A stretch of DNA of 64,000 nt, taken from the NCBI GenBank assembly GCA_026018925.1, contig JAKSZU010000003.1:185597505-185661504 (forward strand). The letters are read 5' to 3'. The notes beneath the pieces were generated by a model. That model was not told the DNA's origin, did not search any database, and saw only the letters and a list, made by a program, of their open reading frames with translations. Positions within the stretch are counted from its first letter, which is position 1. Every line of letters starts with the position of its first letter. Positions 1 through 10,943 of this stretch are shown piece by piece. The position numbers and the translations under genes are program-made. This stretch comes from Tupaia tana. Its lineage: Eukaryota > Chordata > Mammalia > Scandentia > Tupaiidae.

Positions 1-673
1 TACCACTGAGATTTAATGCTTCATTTTGTATTGGTAGAAGTATGCTTTTGATAGTGAGACTTTATTACATACATATAATATAGGCACAGTTTCTGCTAGC
101 CACATTGTTCCTTGTTTGCCTTCTGGGGTAAAATATATCACCATTTTATGGTGCTCCATAAACACCCCGGTGTAAGCAAAGAGCACCATCACCCTGACTA
201 GTCTGAGGGTCACTGCTCATGGATGCCTGTCATATACAGATAGCCTTTGCTGTTGTTGGACTTTGCAACTCAAGCACTCCTGTAGCAGCTATTTCTATAT
301 CAACTCTTAATCTTGAACCTATAAATATGTTGCTCACCCAGCTCCTGATACCCTCATTCCCACTAGTGCTTATTCTTTCTCTAGGGAAGAACATGATGGA
401 ATTTTGATGAAGATTTTATGGCTCAGATTATTTAGGAATCTTGGGAAATGAGGGTTTTTTCAATGAATCATCAGTGCTAATAAGACTGTAAATCCCTTAT
501 TCACAAGCCAGTTCCAGGCATGTGTATGTACGCACATACACATACGCATGTGTTTGTATGTTAGAAATAAGAAGAACAGTATACATGTTAAGCTGTATGA
601 GCCTGACTTACCTATTAGCAGATACCTTGATTATCTTACTAGAAAACTAAACTAAAACTATATCATAATTAGA
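1..673. other. Single-copy DNA, no gene recognised
   Basis: I see no repeat I can name. A 66-codon minus-strand frame (213 to 13) has a protein-like composition and an AATAAA lies near its end, but it matches no family I know. A short palindromic stretch of alternating ACGCACATACACATACGC type lies near 531-550. Confidence 0.4.
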
Positions 674-683
674 AATAGGACTT

Positions 684-950
684 GGGACCTGCGGTTGGTG
701 TAATGGCTATGTCGCTGGACTCCCATGTAGTCAACCGCAGTTTGAGTCCCGGACCCAGTGGCTTAAACTCACGTTGAGCGCATGTGCCCAAGATCCTGAG
801 AGGAGAATGGAGGAGAAGGGATTGCAGCATGGTCATTCCCCCCCAGGAGGTGATTTCTGGCTGACTTTCTGTCTCTCTGTGTCTCTCTGTCTTTCTGGCA
901 AGCGCATGCACCCCTATAACAAAAACCTCTCCAAATAAAGAAAAAAAAGT
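684..950 (+). mobile_element. tRNA-derived SINE, type A1
   Basis: The copy is full length: a tRNA-like head with GTTTGAGTCCC as B box, TTAAAC at the head/body junction, then the body and the CCTATAACAAAAACCTCTCC tail. The target-site duplication AATAGGACTT is at 674-683 and 951-960. The head is slightly diverged (GGTTGGTG). Confidence 0.9.
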
Positions 951-960
951 AATAGGACTT

Positions 961-1725
961 CAGGTGTAAATAGTCACAGAATAAAGAATTCAGGCTAAGG
1001 TAAAATAATGTATAGTAGAAATTTTCCTGAGTTCAGATTCAAGTTAGGAAAAGGGATGCTTCAGGTACATAATGTCAGGGAAGACAGAGCCTTGAATGTA
1101 GAGAAGGAAAGAGGCCGTAACAAGGAACACTCATCATCTTCACAATGTTGCCACGATCTTACACTAAGGGCCAGTTCCTTTACTGTACCATCAAAGGCCC
1201 TTAAATATCAACATAGCCAGTTTTCTTTACTCCTTGTAGATCAGGAATTTCAGAGGCAGTGGACACTCTGATAACCACTCCAGTAAGTTTACTCACAGAC
1301 AAGAAGCCTTCAGTATCTTCAAGTTCTAACTGACCTCATGGACATCAGCAGTCTGGTCAGAGCTAGAGTGGAAGGGAAAAAAAAAAAAAAAAAAGAAAAA
1401 AAGCTGATCATCTGGACTCCTGTATCAGCCTGATTGTATTCTTTGACCAATCACAACATACACTCATCTATATACATTTCCAAGAAGTATACAGCAAGGC
1501 CTTACCTTCGAGGGGATTTTAATTTATTTGGGGAAACAGGGCATGCGTATAGAAAGAAAACAAAAATACGCAATACTTTTCAGTAATTACCAAATGAATA
1601 GAAAAAATTAATGGCATTCAGGAAAAGGAGGAAAAGAGAGGGGAGTTATTATCATTAGGCAGAGTGATATAGGAAAGTTTCACGGAGGTTTAAGGATTTC
1701 AACCTGACCTAAAGTAAGTATTCTC
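961..1725. other. Single-copy DNA with an A-tract
   Basis: No repeat or gene is recognised. An A-rich tract at about 1376-1405 could be the tail of an unrecognised 5'-truncated retrocopy, since the bases before it do not match any SINE or L1 seen here. Confidence 0.35.
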
Positions 1726-1973
1726 TTTTTTTTTATAGGTTTTTGTCATAGGGCACATGAGCTTACCAGAGAGAGATAGTAAAAAGGAAAGTGAGAAATC
1801 ATCATTCCTCATAGGGATGGCCACGCTGTAATCTCTTCTCCATATTCTCTGGGATTTGGGGCATGGACACACACATGCCCAATGTGATTTTCAAGTCACC
1901 AGGTCTGGGATTCAAACCACAGTTGGCCTTCTGGGAGTCTAACACCCTAACCACCACACCACCTGCTGGCACC
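1726..1973 (-). mobile_element. tRNA-derived SINE, older copy with type B head
   Basis: Read on the minus strand it begins GGTGCCAGCAGGTGGTGTGGTGG, continues into a diverged type A body (GGGGCATGGACACAC region) and ends with TTTTTGTCATAGGGC in reverse. It combines the head seen in the short type B SINEs with the longer body of type A. Confidence 0.75.
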
Positions 1974-2109
1974 ATTGACCTTATGGTCAATATTCTCTTA
2001 AGGGGTACATAAATGGAGCTTCAAAGGTCAATGAATCCTTTAAATATGCATTTTTACAGGGTGAAATTTAATGACCTTCATCAGATTCTCAAAAAAGTGA
2101 CCAAAAAAG

Positions 2110-2660
2110 TTATAAGCCATTACATGACAAAATGTTATGTAAGTAGAGAGGAAGAAGAGCAGCCACCTAAATAAAGGAACAAGTAAACAACTTTAATGAG
2201 GAGATGAACAAGGCATGTTCAAATGGAAAATGAGCAATGCCAGTCTGGTGGTAGTAGTGGTCCCATGTTCATATAGGCAATTTCAAGAGATGAAGCTGGA
2301 AAAGCACAATAGGGTGGGAAAGAGCCTTGATTATCAAGACTATTCTTGGGCTATATTTAGGTAAATGACATAATGACATGGGTTTAGGATGATTAATCTG
2401 ACCACTTTGGGCAGGATGAGGTAGATGCTGGTAAGCCTGAAGTCAGAAAGATCCCTGGTCCAAGGATGAGAATCAAGAAAATGAGAAGAGCTGGTAGAGT
2501 AACTATTGCCACGAAATGAATAAGGATTCCAGAGGTGCCAACAGAAAAATTGATACTATTTAGTAACTTTGAGTCATAGGGAGAGAAAGCAAAGAACCAA
2601 GGACAACTCAAAGCCTTAAGTTGGGGGTGCCTGGAAGAAGGAAGATTCATTCATAAAAAT
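2110..2660 (-). mobile_element. LINE-2 fragment, antisense
   Basis: The stretch resembles the antisense of LINE-2: the order 'agagccttgatta...gatgaggtagatgctgg...gtccaaggatgag' follows the familiar antisense LINE-2 layout. It is old and poorly conserved, and the assignment is from memory of the family consensus only. Confidence 0.4.
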
Positions 2661-3463
2661 AAGCAACAATGGGTAAAAAGTTGGTTTTTGAGAGAATAGC
2701 AAAGACTTTGATCTCCAACAAGTAGGGTTTGGGGTTCTGTGCCAGGGACAATAGAGCTCCTTTATCAAGTCACCAAATATTCACCATACCAAAATATAAG
2801 ACCAGCGATATCTCTAATCATATTCTTCCAGCCCAGTGCTCTGTATCCTAGACAATGGATTTGGTCTGACTTCTTGAGGCACTTTGCACTGTTCACTGGA
2901 GGCTGTATCATTCTTGGTTTTTATCAGCAATCTTTCCTAAAGCATTTTTCTCCAAATGACGTTACCACAGTGTGATTAGGAGACATGCAAGGACGTAAAC
3001 ATTCCAGTAAGATAAAAGCAGCACCGCTTTCCCCAGATTCACAGTACTTCAACTTCATTAGGCTCCATGTTGTTTCATTAGAGTCAATGCCATTTAAGTT
3101 TTTATGTTCATTTCAAGGCTATTTGTTTTGACAAAGGATTTTAAGAAAACGCAGTCGGAACTTTCTGGGTTTTATTTAACTTTATAACCATCTAATTTAC
3201 TCCCCAATAAAGAGATAACTAAGCATTGCTGTTATGCTGCTAAAGAGCTCTTTACATAATTTTGAAGTACAATGCAAGAATCTGCAAGGAGGAAATTTTT
3301 GTCAAGGAAATGCTGACACAAGCTATCCAGTGTTTGGTACCAGGAGTTAGGGATTTGCTGCTTCCTGTCTTCATTCACACACACACACACACTCACACAC
3401 GCACAGACGCACACCCTATAAGACCCAAAGACACCTCCTCTATTTATAAATTGTTATTTTTTA
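2661..3463. other. Single-copy DNA with a CA microsatellite
   Basis: No gene or named repeat is seen. A short imperfect (CA)n with ACGC interruptions lies at about 3376-3412. Confidence 0.35.
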
Positions 3464-3472
3464 TGAATTATT

Positions 3473-3641
3473 TATTTAATTTTATTTATTTGTTTATTTG
3501 TTTGTTTGTTTTTAAATTTGCTATAGGGCACATGAACTCACCAGAGGCAGACAGAGAGAGAAAGTGAAAACAAAACCGGCAGGTCCAGGACTCGAACTAA
3601 CTGTGGTTAGCCATGTGGGAATCCAGTGCCTTAACCACCCC
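3473..3641 (-). mobile_element. tRNA-derived SINE, short type B
   Basis: Minus-strand copy of the short family, whose body ends in TCTCTCTGGT...AAATTTAAAAA and an A/T-rich (AAAT)-like tail. The 5' end of the head is lost. Target-site duplication TGAATTATT at 3464-3472 and 3642-3650. Confidence 0.8.
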
Positions 3642-3949
3642 TGAATTATTACTTTTCTAAACAAGTATATCTCTAACCCTGCCTGAATACAAGATAGATA
3701 AAAACCCAGCAGGAGCTCGCCCAAGCTGAAGAGTGCCAACAGACAAGAGATTACAGTGACTAACAAAAACTGGGATGTTTTAGAGGTAGACAGACAGGAA
3801 TATATGAGTTTTACAGATGTTTTCCTCTTTTCTCTCCAAGATGATATTCTAATTGATCAAGACAGAGTTTCTAACTTGCCCTTTCATGATTCAAGTCACT
3901 GCTCAACTCTTCATTTTTCGTTCACTATTCTCTAATAGACTAGACTTCA

Positions 3950-4240
3950 CTCTTATCTAAATGCTGCCGATCTTTCAAGATCCAACTTAGATTCTGTCTC
4001 CTCTGTGAACCTCTTTATGTTTATTTCTGGCCCCCAGATAGGTATCTTCTCTCAATCACCCAACCAACAAATGCTTTCAAGCACCTAGTAGTTGTAGACG
4101 TGAGAGTCTAGTTACACTTACTCCTTGTTTTCCCCTATGATTATTTGAGTGATGATTAATTTCATCACTTTAATACAGGTGATGACTTCATTTCTTTTGT
4201 ATTTCCCATAGTACCAAAACACCTAGGCAGAGTATCAGTT
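3950..4240 (+). mobile_element. LINE-2 3' fragment (possible)
   Basis: The run 'tctttcaagatccaactta...ctcctctgtgaacctcttt' resembles the sense LINE-2 3' region (TTCAAGRCYCAGCTCAAATGYCACCTCC). It is old and highly diverged. Confidence 0.4.
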
Positions 4241-4400
4241 AATGCCTACATGTTTAAATGTGCCTAAAGAATATGTTAAAATGTGTTCAAAAAAAAAAAA
4301 GAAAAAGAAAAGCTTTTAGGGTAATCCAGAAATAGCAATCATTTCAGCACAATTAGGAAATAAAAACAACAACCGCTATTTAGAATAATAAAATACATAA

Positions 4401-4664
4401 CATTTATTTATTTTTTGAGAGATTTTTGCTATAGGGCGCAAGTGCTCGCCAGAAAGACAGAGAGACAGAGAGACAGAAAGTGAGAAATCATCCCCCAGGG
4501 GAGATGGCTACGCCGCAATCCCTTCTCCTCCATTCTCCTCTCAGGATCTTGGGCACTCACGCACACGCGCCCAGTGTGAGTTTAAGCCACTGGGTCCGAC
4601 ATTTGAACCACGGTTGACTACATGGGAGTCCAGTGACATAGCCATTACGCCAACTGCTGGTCCC
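4401..4664 (-). mobile_element. tRNA-derived SINE, type A1
   Basis: Full-length minus-strand copy. The flanking direct repeat is AAAATACATAAC (4389-4400) and AAAATACACGAC (4665-4676), two mismatches. The B-box region is decayed (GACATTTGAACC in reverse). Confidence 0.88.
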
Positions 4665-4914
4665 AAAATACACGACTTTTTAAAGCAGAAGAAACAAGAA
4701 AATGAGCCCATTGGAAAGTGTCTGTAATATGACAAGCTGAGGAATAGGTTTCAGTAACTTGATGAGTACAGAAAGAATTAATTCCCACTTGAATCTCACA
4801 GTCCCTCGTCCCCAGAGGGTTGTTAGGTTGTTTGCAGACTGCCCTTGGATGTTCGTGACAGCTCATTCACCTCATATGTGGCAATAGCCAACATGTGCTT
4901 GGACAGGGAGGTAA

Positions 4915-5038
4915 TGTTGTTATATTTTTACCAACTCGACTGGGGAGAAATATTCTTATATTGAAATGATCACCTTGTAAGCTAAATAATGTGATTGAAT
5001 GTATTAAAAAAAAGGAAAATAAAAAAAATAATAAAAGA
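4915..5038 (+). mobile_element. L1 3' UTR end, strongly 5'-truncated
   Basis: The core AACTCGACTGG and the end 'cttgtaagctaaataatgtgattgaatgtatta' match the last 120 bases of the L1-A element at 15,795-15,880. An A-rich tail follows. It is older than L1-A, judged by divergence. Confidence 0.65.
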
Positions 5039-5039
5039 A

Positions 5040-5945
5040 ATGACCCTGGAATTAATGTACTCCTAAACTCATGTCCAGTAAACTCTTCACATCACCCTCT
5101 AAGCATAAAGTTTGAATTCCCTGGGGGGAAAAAAAACATGCTAAGGAGAATAAAAAGTCATTGTTCTTAGGACATGAACATATTTTTGAGACAGGAGAGC
5201 TGTAGTTTGGTACATCCTCATATTTAGCTTTTTTCCCTCTAATTATGAAGTCAGTGCCACTAAACTTTCTTAGCCCAATACAAGACAAGGGTCTCTTTTT
5301 TTTATTTCATGACTCCCAAGTACCTCATACTGCCCTATAGGAAGCAATAAATACTTACCTACCTGAACTGCTAGCTTCTCACACAAACATCTGGCAAGCT
5401 TTGTAGGTCTCTTAACTATTGAATTTCCATATCAACCACATTTTCTGTTTAAATCTTTTATTTATAATACTTTTGAGTAAATCCTAGCTAACAGAATATA
5501 CTCTGAGGCAGAGATTTTAGCAGATGAATAAAATTTTTAACATTTATTACTTTCATAGCATGGATTTTACAATGCAAAAAAAAAAAAAAAAGCAGAGCAA
5601 TTAAAAATATTGTCTGTGGACTCAGAAGGAAGGATAAAAAAAGAAAAAAACCTTTATTTAAATAGCCACTGAAGAAACAACTCCTCAAACACAAAATTTA
5701 TCCTTCTTCCAGAACAGAATAAAAGACATGAGTGTGCTCTTTAAATGAAAAGAATTTCTGCAAAATAGTTGCTGAGAAGCTTATCTTTGGATTTACTTCT
5801 AAGAAGCCACAGAAATTTCAATGATAACTCACAGACACTAAGGTAAAGATTATTGACACGTACTCAGGTAGACTCTAAAATCACACAGTCCTGGAGCTGA
5901 ATATCAACTTTATCATGTGTTTGTCATGAAATGGACCCATTTGGT
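5040..5945. other. Single-copy DNA
   Basis: AT-rich with an A-tract at 5576-5591 and near 5635-5650. I see no gene or repeat that I can name. Confidence 0.35.
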
Positions 5946-5949
5946 GATA

Positions 5950-6120
5950 ATCTAATGGTCTGTGTGACAATGGGAAAATTGCATAGCCCCTCTGCACTTA
6001 TCTGTACAATGAAAATAAAAATAACAATCTCTCAGTGCTATTATGAGGATTAGACAATATATGTAGCCCTTGGTGTAGCATCTGGCTGTCTGGCATACAG
6101 AAGAAGTTCAATAAATGTCA
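5950..6120 (+). mobile_element. MIR SINE
   Basis: The order 'gtgtgacaatgggaaaattgcatagcc...atctgtacaatg...gctattatgaggatt...ggcatacagaagaagttcaataaatg' follows the MIR core and 3' end in sense orientation. Ancient copy. Confidence 0.75.
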
Positions 6121-6244
6121 CGATTTTACCATCCCTTTATCTTGAGACCTCTCCTTCCATCCTATGGACACGACATGCTCAGAAATTGGGGGTACTATTC
6201 AGATCCATCCTAAAATAGCATTTATAAAAAAACATCTTTTAAGG

Positions 6245-6478
6245 GACCAGCAGTTGGCGTAATGGCTATGTCGCTGGACTCCATGTAGTCGACTGCAGTT
6301 TGAGTCCTGGACCCGGTGGCTTAAACTCACACCAGCGCATGTGCATGCATGCCCAAGATTCCGAGAGGAGAATGGAGGAGAAGGGACTGTGGCGTGGCCA
6401 TCCCCCCTGGGGGTTATTTCTCGCTTTCTGTCTCTCTGGCGAGCACACGCACCCTAGAGCAAACACCTCTAAAAAAAA
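6245..6478 (+). mobile_element. tRNA-derived SINE, type A1
   Basis: Head GGACCAGCAGTTGGCGTAAT, B box GTTTGAGTCCT, TTAAAC junction; the TCTCT block is shortened. Direct repeats around AAAAAACATCTTTTAA (about 6228-6243) and AAAAAATCTTTTAA (about 6485-6498). Confidence 0.88.
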
Positions 6479-6499
6479 ATAATAAAAAATCTTTTAAAA

Positions 6500-6780
6500 C
6501 AGCTCTTTATATCAGTCTGTCCACTTAGAAAATGGAAACAATATCCACTTTACCTCCCTCATAGGGGTGTTGTGACATCTTTAAAACATGTATAGAACTG
6601 GAGGAAAAAAATCAGTGAGATGCACAAAAACCCTGCACAGACCTTCAGAAGACCAGATTCTAGTCACATGAACTTGGTCAAGTCACTCAGCTCCACAGTC
6701 CTCATTTTCCTGACATGTAACATATAGGTAATAATACTTGTATTATTTAATATTTACATAGGGTACAATTACATAGTATT
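6500..6780 (+). mobile_element. MIR-like fragments
   Basis: Two stretches, 'gaaaatggaaacaatatccactttacc' and 'cttggtcaagtcactcagctccacagtcctcat', match the MIR core region (the second is the TTGGGCAAGTTACTTAACC block). They may be one broken copy or two. Confidence 0.5.
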
Positions 6781-7164
6781 AATTACATAGTGTGGTGGTA
6801 CATCCTTTTCTGTTTTCTCTCTTGATTCTCACAACTACGAAGTTGAGAAAAAGTTTGGTTCATGATCATACAGCTCTTATTTAAACTTAGGTTTTATCCA
6901 ATGCCTGGAGTCCCAAAATCTTCCTTTCCCCAATTCCAGACATTGACATTGAAAAATATCATTATTTCAAAAGATATTCCTTGGAGACAAGGACTATGTC
7001 TTTCTTCCTTAAGACCTGTTCTTCTACATCAGCAAGAATCTATATCCTATCTTATCCAATCAAATGTCAATATATATTCATGAAATTGATCTTGATGCAT
7101 CCTCACTGTATATAAATGTTTTCAAAGAGAATTATGAATTAGTGTGCATGCAATTATTACACTG

Positions 7165-7303
7165 AAGCAGTGTAGTATATTGGTTAAAGTGTACGCTTTA
7201 AAATAAGAGCAACTAAATTCAAATCACAGTTCTGCTACTTGTCATCTGTATGAAAAAGAGACTGCATCTCTCTAAGTATTGGTTAATCCACCTATAACTT
7301 GTT
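7165..7303 (+). mobile_element. MIR SINE, 5' part
   Basis: The tRNA-like start 'gtgtagtatattggttaaagtgtacgctt' and 'aaattcaaatcacagttctgctacttgtcatctgtatga' match MIR bases from the A box through the B box into the core. Confidence 0.75.
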
Positions 7304-8476
7304 TTAAAAAAAAGAAGAAGAAACAAAAAAAACTAGACCTATCTTACAAGGCAGTAGAGAAATTAATAAGCTTACACATTGTTGCACAGAAGACATTATG
7401 TATTTTCAGATTTTGTACAGGAGGGGCCAGAAGCAGAGAGCACTACATGGAAGGTAAGACCAAAGCAGAAGTCTAGACAACCAGAAAATTCTAAGAGAGT
7501 CCAAAATAGCCAAGTGAAATAGCAGCAAATGCTTAAAAGGCTCTGAAAAAGGCTATGAAATTAGATCTCACACTTTTTTCCTAGTGTTTTTGGTTTAAAG
7601 AGATGAGCTAAGGGCCAGGTTAAGAAAAGGAAGAAAGTATTCTGTTGAGGTAGAACATTAAGCCTAGGGAAGAAGAGATTTCTTTTCTCATTGTTGCTAG
7701 CTTCATGCTGAGGCTCCCCTCAGCATGACAGATTAACAAGAGAAAAGCAAATTTACTTAATATAAATTTCATGTCACAGGAGCCTTTAGAAATGAAGATG
7801 CAAAGAAACAAGGAAACCTGTGTATTTTTACACCAAGTTTGATAAAGAAGTGGACAGCTGAAGAAAAGTATGACTGGACAAGGGGGTGTGATCTACCAGT
7901 AATAAACCGGAGAAATTCAGCACGCGCTGTTTGTTCAGATGCTTCTCAGTGCCTCTGTGTCACAATCCTTATCTCTGAAGAATAAGATGAGAACCTCTCA
8001 CATGAGGGTCTTATTACCTGCTTCAGAGGAAGATCAGAGAATTATTTTATAGTCTATTTCAGGGGAGAAAGGTGGAAGAAAATTGAAGAGCCCTTTCTTC
8101 TGCTGTTTCCTCAAATGCTAAGGTGCCATATTTTGTGGTAGCGTGTCCTGAATTCCAGGATACACTCCATAAGTTGCAGGCTTGCTTTCTTCTTCTTTAC
8201 AACCCTTCTACCCATCCTTCCAACTTCTCACACCTTTCTAGGCCTATTTATAGTTCTTTAGCAAGCACGATTACTCTTATTTTAACCAATACGTACACAC
8301 AGACATACAAACACCATGCTATTCTATCACCTCACACATACACAAGAAAGTCACAAGCATGTATATGCATAATTTACTCCTGACCCTTAGCTCTCCTAGA
8401 CCTCAAACATTTCAAGGAATCCACATATGGTGTAGTAGGGACTGAGAATATTAATGCTAATAAAATACAACTGATA
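7304..8476. other. Single-copy DNA
   Basis: No gene or named repeat is recognised in this 1.2-kb stretch. Confidence 0.35.
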
Positions 8477-9251
8477 GGACTTGTGGTTAAACTTGATGAA
8501 ATGGACATGGGCACTTTTCTCTGATTCCCTTCAAATCTCTCTAAAATGATGACAATACTCACATTGTGGAAACTAGAAAATATTAGGTCATTGGAAAAGT
8601 CATGATGCATTTTTGCGAAGAAAAACATAGAAAAATATGTCATGATTTTTCCAATGACCCATTAGACGGGTTATAGTAAGTGACTTAGCAAACCAAAAAA
8701 AAAAAAGGTAAAACTTAAACTAAGAGGCAAAGTAGCTTGTACTGCAGAATCCAAAAAAAACTTAAGAACTGGTATCACTATGAAACTCTGAGAATGCCAT
8801 GGAGAAGTAAGGAGAGGCATGTAAGACAGGATTTTACAGATAAGTCACTGTATAAATGGAAGGCAATAGGTTCATTTTACCTCAATAAATCTGTTAACAT
8901 GACAAAAAATTCTAAACTGGCATCCTAAATTGTGAGACATCATCCCAGCCCCAGTTCTGGAAGTGTAGGAGCCAAGCTTATACTTCCAAGCAGAAGATGT
9001 CAGGATTGCTTTACAGAAAATAGCCCAAGAAAATGAGAATAAATCACCCATCATTTGGTACAAATCCCCTTTTCTATATGCACATTCTTCCAATCACTTT
9101 TTAGCACTTTTTTCTTAAATAAAAGGAAAAGCTATTTGCAAGAAACCTCCAACATAAAAGAGAGATAGAGGGTCCATTACATTTTAGAGGGATTTGAAGG
9201 GAAGTAGAGTAAAGTGCCTATGTCCATTTCATCAAGTTTAACCACAAGTCC
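8477..9251. mobile_element. Inverted-repeat element with ~72-bp arms
   Basis: The arm at 8477-8548 (beginning GGACTTGTGGTTAAACTTG) returns in inverted orientation at 9181-9251, with roughly 90% identity judged by eye. The 630 bases between them show no open frame. This layout fits a non-autonomous DNA transposon with long terminal inverted repeats, or an inverted duplication. I could not find a clear target-site duplication outside the arms, so the superfamily is open. Confidence 0.5.
8581..8666. mobile_element. Mariner-type MITE (MADE1-like)
   Basis: An 80-bp near-palindrome: TTAGGTCATTGGAAAAGTCA at 8583 pairs with its inverted copy ending at 8664, around a short loop. TA dinucleotides flank it. 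MADE1, the human mariner MITE, has the same size and layout (TTAGGTTGGTGCAAAAGTAA) but other bases, so this is a relative rather than MADE1 itself. It sits inside the larger inverted-repeat element. Confidence 0.65.
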
Positions 9252-9539
9252 ATTACAATACCATACAGCAGGTTGCTTGTGGCTGGAAAGCCGTACAGCA
9301 GAGACCTGAAGTTCATCCCCTCCTACACTCGCCTTAAAATCTCAGGTATGTTGCTTGGGACTTTGAGAAGACCTTGTGCCCCTCCCTGCCCCATCTGGAC
9401 ATCCATTCCAGAGCTGGGAGACTGATCTGCATAGAGATTGTGGTTGATCCCCTGCCACATATCTCTGAATTCTAAGACCAGTGTTTCCTGAAGTGCGAAG
9501 CACAATGCACTGGGTGATCCCTTCTATCTTTCTAAACTA
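9252..9539. other. Unassigned DNA 5' of L1-A
   Basis: Less AT-rich than its surroundings. It may be the outer 5' UTR of the following L1, which lacks a clear start, or single-copy DNA. Confidence 0.3.
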
Positions 9540-9846
9540 AAGCTCAGGAGCTCAGTCTAAGGCACACGTATTCTCCAGGAACTGGGAGGACTCTGAATCA
9601 TCCAAGACCAGCAACAACAGTACAAAATGCTGCTGAGCATCAGGGAGGTAGAACAACAGAGAGATCGCCAGTCACCTTCTCCTGCATGCCTTTGAATGCT
9701 CAGAATTAACTTGAAGAATTTAAGAAGGAATGTATAAATCACCAAATGACTAGAAACCATTGAAGAGGCAAAGAAATATGAAAAACCAAGAAAATATCTC
9801 TTGCCCCAGGGAAAACATCAATTCCTCATCATCCACAGACAAAACA

Positions 9847-10900
9847 ATGGAACTTATGGAAATGTCAGATAAATAATTCAGAATAGTTATAGTGACAAAA
9901 TTAAATAAGATGCGAGAGAAAAGAGACAATGAGCTCCAGGAATGAGAAATTCCTTTCATAATTTGAAAGAAGAAATAGGGGCCACCAGGCAGCATGGTGG
10001 TTAAAGGCACTGGATTCCCGCATGGCCAACCGCGGTTCGAATCCCAGAACTGGTGACTTGTTTTCTCCCTCTCTCTCTCTCCCTCTTTCTCTCTCTCTCT
10101 GGTCAAATTAAAAAAAAATAACAAATATAAGAAATAAAGAAATAATTTTTTTTAAAAAAAGAAATACACACCATTAAAAAGAATCAAACAAAATTGTTAG
10201 AAATGAAGACTATGGTACAGGAAATTAAAACCACCCTTGAAAGTACTAAAAGCAGATTAGATAATGCAGAACATCAAATCTCAAATGCAGAAGACAAAAC
10301 CTCTGACCTAGAAAAAAGTATCAAAAAGACTGAGAAAATAACCAAGAAAAATGAAGACAATATACAAGAAATACTAAATACCTTTAAGCACCCAAACATC
10401 AGGATAATTGGTATCCCAGAAGGGGAAGAAAGTCATCAGGGCATTGATAATTTATTCCATGATATCCTGGAAGAAAAATTTCCAAACCTAAAGAGTCATT
10501 CAAATATCCAGATCCAAGAAATACAAAGGACCTCAAATAGAATCAACCCAAGAAGATCTCCAAGGCACATCATAGCCAGATTGACCAAGACCACCCACAG
10601 ACAAATAAGATACTAAAACTGGCGAGAGAGGAACATCAAGTTACTTAAAAAAGGTTATCCCATCAGGTTAACATCAGACCTCTTACTGGAAATACTGCAG
10701 GCAAGGAAAGAATGGGGAAATATATTCAAAGTGCTAAATGAAAAGCAATTTCAACCAAGGTTACTATACCCAACAAGATTATCCTTCATAATGGAAGAAA
10801 AGATAAAAACATTTTTAGATAAACAAAACCTGAAAGAATTTACAAACTCCACGCAGCTCTTCAAGAAGTTCTGAAAGGAGTGCTATACCAGAAAAACTAA
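9847..10900 (+). pseudogene. L1-A ORF1p (RNA-binding chaperone), decayed
   Basis: Start codon chosen by comparison with L1-C (MELMEMSDK against MELMKMSDK). A stop follows nine codons later, and a SINE lies at 9979-10,155. The frame 10,194-10,616 then reads through coiled-coil heptads (ESTKSRLDNAEHQISNAEDKTSDLEKS) into the RRM (HPNIRIIGIPEGEE, NLFHDILEEKFPNL) and the start of the C-terminal domain (RSPRHIIARLTKTT). The rest is in other frames and ends LQEVLKGVLYQKN with a stop at 10,898-10,900. Confidence 0.85.
9979..10155 (+). mobile_element. tRNA-derived SINE, short type B, in L1-A ORF1
   Basis: Head GGGGCCACCAGGCAGCATGG, B box GGTTCGAATCC, then a TC-rich body ending CTCTGGTCAAATT and an A-tail. 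Direct repeats AAAGAAGAAATA (9967-9978) and AAAAAAGAAATA before 10,168. The junctions fall inside ORF1. Confidence 0.9.
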
Positions 10901-10943
10901 AGTCAGACAGACAGATATAAATGAACAAAAAGCAAACATTAAA

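Noticed and set aside
13-213. 66-codon minus frame with protein-like composition
   Set aside because: No family recognised, no splice signals or start context, and within the length expected by chance.
669-911. 80-codon minus frame and many similar frames over SINEs (for example 41,038-41,383, 56,132-56,521, 57,384-57,821)
   Set aside because: They translate the SINE itself in different frames (PPGPGLEPRSTTWESSDIAI and similar); repeated peptides reflect repeat copies and not genes.
3262-3567. 101-codon plus frame with a THTHTH stretch
   Set aside because: It runs through a CA microsatellite and a SINE; no coding signal.
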